Source: Prevotella sp.
GTDB lineage: Bacteria > Bacteroidota > Bacteroidia > Bacteroidales > Bacteroidaceae
Direction of reading: 5' to 3'
NCBI GenBank assembly: GCA_021204735.1
Contig: JAJPYV010000250.1
Span: forward strand, 1-13,258
Length of the DNA stretch: 13,258 bases
Shown: piece by piece, positions 1 through 7,909 of the stretch
Position numbering within the stretch: position 1 is the first letter of the stretch
How the letters are laid out: the number at the start of each line of letters is the position of its first letter
The notes under the pieces: generated by a model
What the model was told of the DNA's origin: nothing
What the model saw: the letters and a program-made list of their open reading frames with translations, nothing else
The model's database searches: none
Program-made: the position numbers and the translations under genes

Positions 1-1492
1 GATATTTGATAAGCGTCTTTGGAACACTGGCATTGACACCATACATACTCATGTGATCACCATTGTATGTAGCCCAACCGAGAGCAAGTTCAGACAAGTC
101 ACCAGTACCGATAACCAACCCTCCTATCTGGTTGCCTAAATCCATAAGGATTTGCGTGCGTTCACGAGCCTGACTATTCTCGTATGTCACATCATGTACC
201 TTAATGTCATGGTTAATATCCTTGAAATGTTGCGTAACAGCCGTAGAAATATTGATTTCACGCACGGTAACCCCGAGACTCTCCATAAGACTGACAGCAT
301 TGGAATGAGTGCGGTCGGTAGTGCCGAAACCAGGCATCGTAACACCGAGAATACCCTTGCGAGGCATACCGAGTTTGTCGAATGTCTTAACACACACAAG
401 TAAGGCAAGCGTACTGTCAAGTCCTCCACTTATACCAACCACCACCGACTTGCTTTTAGTATGCACAAGACGCTTTGCCAATCCTGCCACCTGGATGGAG
501 AAAATCTCATCACAACTGCGCTCCATATCGTCAGACTTAGGGATAAACGGATGCGGGTCAAAGTAGCGAAGCAGTTCAAAATCACGAGGAGCAATTGTAT
601 TAGCGTTAATTATTCGTGCATCATGCCCCCTTTGAGCATTCACGTATGTACTGTTTGTGCGTCGTTCACTCCTCAGTTTCTCAACATCAATTTGCGAAAC
701 GACCAACTGCGGTTTGAAAGAGAACCTCTCGCCCTCTTCCACAAGATTGCCATTTTCGTAAATCAATGCATTACCTCCATATACCACGTCTTGAGTACTC
801 TCTCCAAAGCCACAACCACTGTAAACATAGCCCGATATTGTGCGTGCGCTCTGCTGAGCCAACAAACTGGTAAGATACCTATGCTTCTCAATGAGTTCAT
901 CACTTGCCGAAAGGTTGAAGATAATGTCCGCTCCAGCAAGAGCAAGACTGTTGCTTGGAGGAGCGGGAGCCCATACATCCTCGCAAATTTCGATGCCGAA
1001 CAATACGCCGTCGCACGTGCGGAACAAAGTCGGTTGCGGAGAAACGACAATAGTATTACCAGCAAACCGTATTTCCGTAGGCTGCAAATCCTGTGAGGAA
1101 GCGAACCATCGTTTCTCATAAAACTCACTATAATTAGGCAGATAAGTCTTTGGAACAATCCCTAACAACTCCCCTTTTTGGATTACCGCCGCACAGTTGA
1201 GAAGCAAGTCACCCACAACGACAGGCAGTCCCACGATACTTATTATGTCAAGTTTGCGGGAAAAGTCAAGCAACATTAACAAAGATGTCTCCGCCTGTTC
1301 TAACAACAAGTTCTGGCGGAATAAATCCTGACAGGTATAACCTGTGATACAAAGTTCAGGGAACACGATCACCTCAACCCCCTTGCCTTCAGCCTGTGCA
1401 ATGATACTTTCTATTTGCTGAATGTTATAAGAACAGTCGGCAACCCTTACTGTCGGTATGGCAGCCGCCACATTAATAAATCCGTTCTGCAT
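1..1492 (-). CDS. nadE: Glutamine-dependent NAD+ synthetase, C-terminus cut by window edge
   Basis: This enzyme makes NAD+ from deamido-NAD+, ATP and glutamine in the cytosol, the last step of NAD synthesis. I translated the frame by hand from ATG 1492 to base 1; it stays open for 497 codons with no frameshift. Residues 1 to about 270 form a nitrilase-type glutaminase domain with the catalytic triad Glu46 (VFPELCITGY), Lys115 (GIVPKTYLP) and Cys170 (GIEICEDVW). The synthetase domain follows, with the ATP pyrophosphatase P-loop SGGLDST at residues 355-361. Two-domain NadE proteins are usually about 550-680 residues, so roughly the last 50-180 residues lie outside the window. The 82-base gap upstream is larger than the others in this cluster. 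I see no TAnnTTTG promoter or clear hairpin in it, so co-transcription with the upstream gene is possible but unproven. Confidence 0.96.
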   Translation of the reverse strand, partial: MQNGFINVAAAIPTVRVADCSYNIQQIESIIAQAEGKGVEVIVFPELCITGYTCQDLFRQNLLLEQAETSLLMLLDFSRKLDIISIVGLPVVVGDLLLNCAAVIQKGELLGIVPKTYLPNYSEFYEKRWFASSQDLQPTEIRFAGNTIVVSPQPTLFRTCDGVLFGIEICEDVWAPAPPSNSLALAGADIIFNLSASDELIEKHRYLTSLLAQQSARTISGYVYSGCGFGESTQDVVYGGNALIYENGNLVEEGERFSFKPQLVVSQIDVEKLRSERRTNSTYVNAQRGHDARIINANTIAPRDFELLRYFDPHPFIPKSDDMERSCDEIFSIQVAGLAKRLVHTKSKSVVVGISGGLDSTLALLVCVKTFDKLGMPRKGILGVTMPGFGTTDRTHSNAVSLMESLGVTVREINISTAVTQHFKDINHDIKVHDVTYENSQARERTQILMDLGNQIGGLVIGTGDLSELALGWATYNGDHMSMYGVNASVPKTLIKY

Positions 1493-1574
1493 GATTTTTC
1501 TTTTTTATTCGTGATATTAAATTATATAAGTTTAAAGCATTGCAGAAAATGTATTTTCCACATTAAATGAGAGA

Positions 1575-2639
1575 TTATTTAATCGTTACTTGTGTAGCGC
1601 CATAACCATATTCACGGAATGAAGCATCCTGATAAGGACATTTTTTATAGCGATAATTAAGTTCGTGCAGGATAGCATGACGAAGTACCCCCTCACCCTT
1701 TCCGTGTATGAAAATCAACTTAGTGCCATAATTATTCTTGAACTTATCCATAGTCTTTTTGAAAACGCCAAGTTGGTAGTTGAGAATATCAGCAGGAGTC
1801 ATTCCCGCTGTAGTGTCAAGAAGAGCACTTGAATGAAGGTCAACGACCACAGGATCATCCTTGCCCTTTTTCCTTGCAGACTGTGGAATAGTCGGTTTTG
1901 GAGTATCATCAGCAATTTTGCGTGCCATCTCCTGTTTCAGTTTTTTTGCGTCTATGACGAGAGGGCGGACAGGTTTATCATTCTCTATTATAGGATAGAT
2001 AAGAGCCAACTGTTCAAAAAACTCATTCTCCTGGAATGTATGAAGTTTGTAGAATTTAACTGTATCTATACGTATCTGAGCATCAACAGGCGGTTTCAGC
2101 ATGAAGTTTTTCTCACGTTTATATGCAATGAGTTGTACAGAGATGCGTTCCATCTCGTTTAACACATCACGCTCAAACTCATCGAGATACACCTTAGTAT
2201 TCGGTTCTATCTCACCATCAAAACGCAATTTCCAACCCGCGCCATCGGCTGTGAGATAAGTATAATGAATGTAATAGTTACTATCGTTGACGATATAAGT
2301 CTCAAATTTCGTCTTTATCAGTTCCTTGATATCAACAGGCACGTATGCCACATACACAGACAGCACATCGCCCCCTTCACGCTCCTCAGGCTCATCCTCA
2401 TAGAACGGTTCAGGCTGAGCTATAGGTTTTACAACGACAGGTTCAGGCTGAGTTTTCTCTGCATTACTGTCGTGCCTTATCTCATAATTATCAGAGTCAA
2501 TCACCACCACATCATTGATAGCAGTGGGTATCTGAAAACCGTCCTCGTCCTCCACGAGTACGATATTCTTGCCTTGGAAGCCAGCTACGATACCGCCCCC
2601 TATCTCACTGACGAACCTAACTTTATCACCTATCTTCAT
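1575..2639 (-). CDS. DUF2027 domain protein with C-terminal Smr domain
   Basis: This is a 354-residue protein of the Bacteroidota DUF2027 family. Residues 1-50 look like a small beta-barrel (SH3/KOW-like, opening MKIGDKVRFV). Residues 60-90 are a Pro/Glu-rich linker, about 90-230 the DUF2027 domain, and 240-262 a basic linker. Residues 263-354 form an Smr domain with VVDLH (265-269) and HGKGEGVLR (312-320), the motifs of MutS2-type Smr domains, which in other proteins bind nucleic acid and sometimes nick it. There is no MutS ATPase part, so this is not MutS2. The frame also opens with TTG at 2648, three codons upstream. I chose ATG 2639 because it starts the conserved block and leaves 12 bases after the queA stop. 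The substrate and cellular role are unknown; a role with DNA, mRNA or ribosomes is inference. Confidence 0.9.
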   Translation of the reverse strand: MKIGDKVRFVSEIGGGIVAGFQGKNIVLVEDEDGFQIPTAINDVVVIDSDNYEIRHDSNAEKTQPEPVVVKPIAQPEPFYEDEPEEREGGDVLSVYVAYVPVDIKELIKTKFETYIVNDSNYYIHYTYLTADGAGWKLRFDGEIEPNTKVYLDEFERDVLNEMERISVQLIAYKREKNFMLKPPVDAQIRIDTVKFYKLHTFQENEFFEQLALIYPIIENDKPVRPLVIDAKKLKQEMARKIADDTPKPTIPQSARKKGKDDPVVVDLHSSALLDTTAGMTPADILNYQLGVFKKTMDKFKNNYGTKLIFIHGKGEGVLRHAILHELNYRYKKCPYQDASFREYGYGATQVTIK

Positions 2640-2651
2640 ATTATTCAATTT

Positions 2652-3866
2652 TTATGGTATTAACAAACTACTGTCACCATAGCTCAAGAAACGGAAATCA
2701 TGTCCGAGTGCATAGTCATAAATTCTCTTCCAGTCACCGTGAAGAAACGCACTAACAAGCAGCAGTAACGTACTTTGCGGTTGGTGGAAGTTGGTAACAA
2801 GCATTTTTACAATCTTATATTCATATCCAGGAACAATGATAATCTGCGTACTGCCATGAAAGGTAGTTAAACAGTTTCTGTCCAAAAAGTCAACTATATT
2901 CTGAAGAGCCTCAACAGGAGTTAGCAAAGGAGCAGTTTCGTACGGTTCCCACTGGTCAATATGCAGTTGATTTTCCATAAGTTGCATATTGGCAGCCAAT
3001 CTAACACCGACATAATAAAGACTTTCCAATGTCCTAACGCTCGTAGTACCAACTGCAATAGCATTAGCCTTATGCACAATTAAATTCATTAATGTGGAGC
3101 GGTGCACACTGAAAAACTCCGTATGCATATTATGGCCAGATATCACATCACTTTTCACCGGGCGAAAAGTCCCCGCACCGACATGCAAGGTTAATTCTTC
3201 ACGATTTATACCATGAGCATCAATATCCTTCAATACATCATCCGTGAAATGCAGTCCAGCAGTAGGCGCAGCCACACTACCCTTAATTTTGGAATACACC
3301 GTCTGGTAAGTTACCTTATCCTGGTCTTGCGCCTCACGGTTAAGATACGGTGGAATGGGCAGTTCACCGACACTGTCAAGAATATCAGCAAAGGTTATAT
3401 CAGTATTGTCCCAACGGAAAATAACCCGATGACTTGTTCCATGCTCCTCTTTACGCTCAACGAAAAGAGAGACACTATGCCCTTTAACATCAAACGTGCG
3501 TTTCAGAGATCCCTCTTTCCACTTTTTCAAGTTACCTACCAAGCAATACCAAGAACATTCCACATTAGTTTGGAACATCTGTTCATAGTCGGATGGCATT
3601 GCAGGTTCAAGTAGGAAAACCTCAATCAGAGCCCCTGTTTCCTTATGGAAATGTATTCGAGCCTGAATCACACGAGTGTTGTTGAAAACCATTAAAGCGC
3701 CTTGTGGCAAGTATTTTGAGATATTATAAAACACATCCTCAGAAATCACACCTTTATTATATATAAGAAGTTTGCTATGGTCACGCTGCATAACGGGAAA
3801 CTTCGCTATACGAGAGTCAGGCAATGTATAGTCGTAATCTTTTATCTTTATCTGTTTCGGGTTCAT
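2652..3866 (-). CDS. queA: QueA-family S-adenosylmethionine:tRNA ribosyltransferase-isomerase, long form
   Basis: QueA transfers and rearranges the ribosyl part of S-adenosylmethionine onto preQ1 at tRNA position 34, giving epoxyqueuosine. Family motifs in order are NNTRV (62-66), ELPIPPYL (168-175), AAPTAGLHF (199-207), LHVGAGTF (227-234), AVGTTSVRTLES (271-282) and LVTNFHQPQSTLL (356-368), ending in FRFLSYGDSSLLIP. The protein has 404 residues, whereas the Escherichia coli enzyme has about 356. The extra length is mainly an insert at about residues 283-337, between TSVRTLES and STQIIIVPG. Since some Bacteroidota appear to carry both a short and a long QueA, this one may be a paralogue with altered specificity; that part is from memory. 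The NNTRV block is followed by Gln where the E. coli protein has Pro. The stop of the upstream PAP2 gene is 12 bases before this start, so the two are probably translated from one mRNA. Confidence 0.9.
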   Translation of the reverse strand: MNPKQIKIKDYDYTLPDSRIAKFPVMQRDHSKLLIYNKGVISEDVFYNISKYLPQGALMVFNNTRVIQARIHFHKETGALIEVFLLEPAMPSDYEQMFQTNVECSWYCLVGNLKKWKEGSLKRTFDVKGHSVSLFVERKEEHGTSHRVIFRWDNTDITFADILDSVGELPIPPYLNREAQDQDKVTYQTVYSKIKGSVAAPTAGLHFTDDVLKDIDAHGINREELTLHVGAGTFRPVKSDVISGHNMHTEFFSVHRSTLMNLIVHKANAIAVGTTSVRTLESLYYVGVRLAANMQLMENQLHIDQWEPYETAPLLTPVEALQNIVDFLDRNCLTTFHGSTQIIIVPGYEYKIVKMLVTNFHQPQSTLLLLVSAFLHGDWKRIYDYALGHDFRFLSYGDSSLLIP

Positions 3867-3878
3867 TATGTATTAAAT

Positions 3879-4571
3879 CTAAAAAAGCGTTAGTGTCCTT
3901 ACTATCACATACAGCAAGGTCAATACCATAACCAACAAAACAATATCAATATCCTCATGACTATACCCTGTGGAAGTGTATTTCGTAGAGATATAATTAA
4001 AGTCGGACGATATGCGCCTATAAACCTTAAAATAAAAGGAATAAACCAGAAGTCCCACAATAGCGCCCCACAACAAGCCTACTAATATATCAGAAGGATA
4101 ATGAACACCAAGATACAGACGAGTCCAGCAGTTTATCAATGACCATAACACCATAGCAATTATAAATTTCCTATTGCGAATAAGCAAAGAGAAAAACATT
4201 GCAATACAGAATGTATTAGAAGCATGAGCAGAGAAAAAGCTGTATTGATTTCCCCGAATACCGTTTACTATGTCAATTGAATATTTGACGAGAGGGTCGT
4301 ATGTCGGTCTCAGTCGTGCGACCAAAGGTTTCACCACAAAATCAGCAACCCCATCCGACAATACTATGCACAACAAAGCGCACCCCACAACGAGCATTAT
4401 CTGCCGCATAGTCTCGTTGTTTTTTATCACTACATACAACAGAGACAAATACAATGGAATCCAAGTTAGTCCAGACGTAAGTACTACGGATAGATTATCC
4501 ATGAACAAAGAATCGCTTCCGTTGAAGAAAGCAAGAATGTAACGGTCAGATTCTGTCAGTGCTGTAAACAT
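3879..4571 (-). CDS. PAP2-family membrane phosphatase
   Basis: This 230-residue integral membrane protein has the three PAP2 (type 2 phosphatidic acid phosphatase) signatures. C1 is K-x6-RP at Lys81 to Arg88-Pro89. C2 is FFSAHAS at 112-118, where SAH replaces the usual SGH and His116 is the proposed acid. C3 is R-x5-H-x3-D at Arg151, His157 and Asp161, with His157 the expected nucleophile. Hydrophobic segments lie at about 36-50, 58-75, 119-131, 136-148, 163-181 and 208-229. The last follows a polar loop and is an extra C-terminal helix. Family members remove phosphate from lipid phosphates or diphosphates such as undecaprenyl diphosphate, phosphatidylglycerol phosphate or lipid A; the substrate cannot be told from sequence. 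The gene starts 20 bases after the Bat fusion gene and lies 12 bases before queA. Confidence 0.9.
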   Translation of the reverse strand: MFTALTESDRYILAFFNGSDSLFMDNLSVVLTSGLTWIPLYLSLLYVVIKNNETMRQIMLVVGCALLCIVLSDGVADFVVKPLVARLRPTYDPLVKYSIDIVNGIRGNQYSFFSAHASNTFCIAMFFSLLIRNRKFIIAMVLWSLINCWTRLYLGVHYPSDILVGLLWGAIVGLLVYSFYFKVYRRISSDFNYISTKYTSTGYSHEDIDIVLLVMVLTLLYVIVRTLTLF

Positions 4572-4591
4572 TGTGTGTGTTTCCCTTTAAA

Positions 4592-7165
4592 TTATATCCT
4601 TTCCAACTGTGAAACTTCCACCCAGCCATCACGACCGTCAGCAAGTTGCACCTGTTTCCAGTCTTTCATCGAATCATCAATGATTTCCACCCTACTGCCC
4701 TCATGTATAATTGCGGTATATTCACTGTTAGCTACAGGAGTCTTTTTCAGTGCCGCTGAAGGAGCCATAATAATCGCACCCGTACGGCGAGTCAAGATTC
4801 TCTTCTGTTCGTATGCAAAGATATTGCTTAAAATAAAAACAACCAAGAAAAACATTGCCCCATAAAAGCCAATCTTGCGCAAGGTAATTTTTTTAACAAA
4901 CAAATATATAAGCAACAGCAACAGCGCAATAGCAAAACTAAAAATAGCGATGCGAGCCCACCTGTCAACACCAGCAAGGTTCACCAATGCTTTATACCAT
5001 GTTACGAAAAACATTTCAGATTTCGGTGTAATCTTGTCGATTGTCTTTGAGCGAGCCATTTGTAGGTTGAAACGAATATCCTCATCACCAGGAGACAAAA
5101 GTAAAGCCCGCTCATAGTTCAACACAGCCCGAGTGATATTATCTGTACGGTAATAAGCATTTCCCAAATTATAATAAGTCCTTGCACATGGACCAGCCTT
5201 GAGCAGTTCTTCATAGTCCTTTATCGCCTGTTGGTAGTTACCATTCTTATACTCATCATCCGCATTCTTTTTGGTTACAGCATTAGCCTGTGCCGCCATG
5301 AGAATCAGCAATAACAAGAGCAACAAACTCTTTAGACTATTGTGACGTTTCTTCAAACCTTTCAACATATCTTCAATCTTAATTATAGCTGTCATAGCAG
5401 CCTCAAAAGTCTGGTTCATATTGCCTTGTGTATCACCAGGCGCATAACGGTTGTACTCACATTCGTCAAGGGCACGGATAAACAAGGCGACAGTTTCCTC
5501 ATCAACATCCCTTTCCATCAATTTCTCGGATATATTATCCTTAGACAATTGAGTAACAGGGATATTGAGTTTATCTCCAACATAGCCCCATAATGTTCTC
5601 AACACCTCGTCATAGAACTTATCCTGCTGGTTAGCCATCAACAGTTTATGAGCAAATTTCAGTCGTTTAGTAGCCACGCGGTTAGCTTTCTTTACCTTCA
5701 GCTTGCCCACATTTGCATTATCGAGAGCACGTTTTCTGAATATTATAAGCAAAGCCACGAAAACTATAAACAATACCACAAGAGCAGATAAATATCTTGG
5801 AGATCCATAAAGGATATTGTCGATGTCCTGAACATTCAAGACACCTTCCTTAATCTCATGGATATCCTCAGAATTAGACTCGCCATAGTCCACGACAGAG
5901 CCACCTGAACCGCTACCTTTCGTAACAGTCAGTTCAAACGACTGTGTCTTTATCGTCTTGTAAGCATTCGCATCAGTATCATAATAAGTGAACTCAATAG
6001 CAGGAATCTCATACTTACCTTGATTGCGGGGAACAGCAAGGAAGTCGTAAACCATATTGCCTTCCACGCCATTGGTGGTAAGTTTTGTCTTATCAGTTAC
6101 CTTTGCATCATACTTGTCGAAATCTTTCGGGAACTCGATAACCGGTTGCTTTATTAACTTTAAGTTGCCCACGCCACCTACAATCACCCTGATAGTAACA
6201 GGATCGTTGGCTTTTACCTCGTTCTTATCAATCTGGGCAGAGATATTAAACTTACCCACCCCACCAGAGAAATTAGCCGGGCGTGTCGGCAACGGGTCAA
6301 CCTGAATCGTCATTCCAGGAGCCTTTATATCCCGTTTAACCTCTATATACCCCGAGCCACCATTCAGGAACGCCTCAAAAGGATCCACATTGCGGTTTTG
6401 TTGAACCACTGTACCCGTGAAAGTGATACTTGGTATCTCCAACTTACCAGTCATCTGCGGATACATCACATATTGGCTCCATGTAACACAACGGTAAGCA
6501 CGACCGTTGACCTGTTCAATATGGAATGACTTCTGTTGTGGCAGAGGTATTTCCTGCGTATGGAAACCAGTCAAGTCAGGCATTTTACCTTCCAACTGTG
6601 TGAGGTCTACGAGAGTGTAAACCTTATAAGTGAGGAGTATTGGCTCTTGCTCATGCACCCGTTTCTTGTTTGCAGTAACCTGTATGAACAAGTCAGAGCC
6701 CTTGATAGGCGTACCAGCATCGTTGACACGAGCACCAACTTCAGAGTCATCATGCATTTTTGGAGCGCCATTCTTGTTTGAGTTCTCACCAGAAGCAGTA
6801 ATCTTTATAGGCTTAGATACCACTTTCTTTCCACCAACAGTAACACTTGCCGGCGTGATGGTGTAAGATCCAGCTTTTGAGGCACATAATATAAAGGTAT
6901 AAGTTATTGAAGAACTACTGCTCGTATGTCCATTGACCATTTGGAAACTTGACTGAGAAGACGTATAAGGGCCAGTAATTATCTCCAACGCCTCTGGTAC
7001 ACTACCGATATGGAAATTACTTGCATTCTGAGTATTCAACGTATAAGTAAGTCGGAAATTCTCACCCACAGCGACATTAGTCGGAGCATTGGCAACAAGG
7101 CTTTGAGCTTGAGCAAACATTGTCCAAGAAAATAAAACACATATTATAAGTAAATATCTTTTCAT
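4592..7165 (-). CDS. batD: BatD-BatE fusion: membrane protein with TPR and SH3-like domains
   Basis: This single 857-residue frame contains what are usually two proteins. Residues 1-20 are a signal peptide, and 22-450 a large exported region with repeated beta domains typical of BatD. A membrane helix lies at 456-476, and 480-599 form a basic, helical cytosolic domain. The BatE-like part is 600-857. It has a hydrophobic stretch at 612-629 ending in ANA, TPR-type repeats at 632-703 (YYNLGNAYYR, ALLLSPGDEDIRFNL), membrane helices at 739-757 and 764-783, and a C-terminal SH3-like domain from about 790 (TPVANSEYTAIIHEGSRVEI, then DGRDGWVEV). Met600 lies in a MLKGLKKR context that would be a good BatE start. 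With the internal hydrophobic stretch as a helix, both the BatD sensor-like region and the TPR/SH3 parts face the periplasm. BatD and BatE belong to the Bacteroides aerotolerance set, whose molecular role is not settled. Confidence 0.92.
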   Translation of the reverse strand: MKRYLLIICVLFSWTMFAQAQSLVANAPTNVAVGENFRLTYTLNTQNASNFHIGSVPEALEIITGPYTSSQSSFQMVNGHTSSSSSITYTFILCASKAGSYTITPASVTVGGKKVVSKPIKITASGENSNKNGAPKMHDDSEVGARVNDAGTPIKGSDLFIQVTANKKRVHEQEPILLTYKVYTLVDLTQLEGKMPDLTGFHTQEIPLPQQKSFHIEQVNGRAYRCVTWSQYVMYPQMTGKLEIPSITFTGTVVQQNRNVDPFEAFLNGGSGYIEVKRDIKAPGMTIQVDPLPTRPANFSGGVGKFNISAQIDKNEVKANDPVTIRVIVGGVGNLKLIKQPVIEFPKDFDKYDAKVTDKTKLTTNGVEGNMVYDFLAVPRNQGKYEIPAIEFTYYDTDANAYKTIKTQSFELTVTKGSGSGGSVVDYGESNSEDIHEIKEGVLNVQDIDNILYGSPRYLSALVVLFIVFVALLIIFRKRALDNANVGKLKVKKANRVATKRLKFAHKLLMANQQDKFYDEVLRTLWGYVGDKLNIPVTQLSKDNISEKLMERDVDEETVALFIRALDECEYNRYAPGDTQGNMNQTFEAAMTAIIKIEDMLKGLKKRHNSLKSLLLLLLLILMAAQANAVTKKNADDEYKNGNYQQAIKDYEELLKAGPCARTYYNLGNAYYRTDNITRAVLNYERALLLSPGDEDIRFNLQMARSKTIDKITPKSEMFFVTWYKALVNLAGVDRWARIAIFSFAIALLLLLIYLFVKKITLRKIGFYGAMFFLVVFILSNIFAYEQKRILTRRTGAIIMAPSAALKKTPVANSEYTAIIHEGSRVEIIDDSMKDWKQVQLADGRDGWVEVSQLERI
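5279..5368 (-). other. Internal signal-peptide-like segment and possible second start at the BatD-BatE junction
   Basis: This covers residues 600-629 of the BatD-BatE protein. Codon 600 is ATG, followed by a basic stretch (LKGLKKRH), eighteen mainly Leu/Ile/Met/Ala residues and a final ANA, which matches an AxA signal peptidase I site. This is the expected N-terminus of a free BatE. It could be an ordinary membrane helix in the fusion, a signal peptidase cleavage site that splits the fusion after synthesis, or an internal translation start. No strong Shine-Dalgarno sequence precedes it, but that says little in Bacteroidota, where such sites are often weak. Confidence 0.6.
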
Positions 7166-7193
7166 ATTGCCTGCCTTGTTTTCAATAAATAAA

Positions 7194-7886
7194 CTACCAA
7201 TTTTTTTCCAACTGACGAGAGCTTGGCTTCTGCAATGCTTTTTTCATGCGTTCCTGAGTATCTTTCTCGTTTTGGACAGCAGCATTGAGCATTTGCTCAG
7301 CATTTTCCTTACTCATTTCTTCTTTAGGCTGTTGTTGTTGATGGTTCTTATCCTTATCGTCTTTCTTATCCTTATTATCCTTGTTGTTCTGACCATTCTT
7401 GTCCTCGTTGTCTTTCTTGTCCTTGTTTTGATTCTGGTTCTGATTGTTGTTACCCCCCTGATCCTTCTGCAATTTCTTGCATAGAGCAAGATTATATCGA
7501 GTTTCATCATCCTTAGGATTATTGCGCAGTGATTGTTGATAAGCATTTATAGCATCCCCATACAACTTGTTGTTCTGGCAGATAACCCCAATATTATGGT
7601 AGACAGAGGCAAGACGCATTTTATTGGTCTCCACCTTTGCCGCATTCTCAAACTGGATGACAGCGGCAGAATCCTTGTTCTGCATCATCAGTGCACAACC
7701 AAGATTGTACAGAGCCTGCGGATTAGACTGATTTTTTGCAAGAGCCTTTCTATACATAACTTCCGCATTAGGATAGTCCTGCATACGATACTTACGGTTG
7801 CCGTCATTAATCAGTTGGCGGTCAGTTTGCGCATTGACCACTGTAACGGTTCCCAACAACAATATCAAAACTAATTTTCTAATCAT
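7194..7886 (-). CDS. batC: BatC, TPR protein of the aerotolerance operon
   Basis: This 230-residue exported TPR protein has a signal peptide at residues 1-19 (MIRKLVLILLLG, cleavage after VNA). About three TPR repeats follow at 25-140, with motifs such as YPNAEVMYRKALAKNQSNPQALYNLG (split across helices) and YHNIGVICQNNKLYGDAINAY. A low-complexity segment lies at about 146-186, and a helical tail (AEQMLNAAVQNEKDTQERM) ends in KNW. TPR repeats bind peptides or partner proteins, presumably BatA, BatB or BatD in the periplasm. The frame extends upstream to ATG 7913, which overlaps the batB stop as ATGA, so translational coupling from 7913 is possible. I prefer ATG 7886 because it gives a compact signal peptide with a Lys/Arg n-region. 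The gap to batD is 28 bases. Confidence 0.9.
   Translation of the reverse strand: MIRKLVLILLLGTVTVVNAQTDRQLINDGNRKYRMQDYPNAEVMYRKALAKNQSNPQALYNLGCALMMQNKDSAAVIQFENAAKVETNKMRLASVYHNIGVICQNNKLYGDAINAYQQSLRNNPKDDETRYNLALCKKLQKDQGGNNNQNQNQNKDKKDNEDKNGQNNKDNKDKKDDKDKNHQQQQPKEEMSKENAEQMLNAAVQNEKDTQERMKKALQKPSSRQLEKNW
7329..7451 (-). repeat. Low-complexity Asn/Gln/Lys/Asp-rich segment inside batC
   Basis: Forty-one codons encode a segment in which 38 residues are Asn, Gln, Lys or Asp (12 N, 10 K, 8 Q, 8 D), ending in four Gln. It joins the TPR region to the helical tail and is very likely disordered. The codons are made of short similar triplets, so the length may vary between strains by slippage. 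The opposite strand reads as a Leu/Val/Ile-rich frame only because these codons are AT-rich. Confidence 0.85.
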
Positions 7887-7909
7887 ATCAGAACCATGAA
7901 AGTTCAACA

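Noticed and set aside
461..1096. Plus-strand open frame of 211 codons in the nadE region
   Set aside because: The minus strand here gives an uninterrupted NadE with catalytic Glu46, Lys115, Cys170 and SGGLDST. The plus-strand product has no recognisable feature.
1493..1574. Possible promoter or terminator between the DUF2027-Smr gene and nadE
   Set aside because: I found no TAnnTTTG element on the minus strand and no stem followed by a T-run. The spacer is simply AT-rich.
2640..2648. TTG start three codons upstream for the DUF2027-Smr gene
   Set aside because: ATG 2639 starts the conserved MKIGDKVRFV block, and the TTG adds only three residues after the queA stop.
7167..7484. Plus-strand open frame of 105 codons, almost entirely Leu, Val, Ile and Phe, resembling a small membrane protein
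   Set aside because: It is the reverse reading of the AT-rich low-complexity segment of batC. It has no start context or conserved feature, and its composition follows directly from the Asn/Lys/Gln/Asp codons on the other strand.
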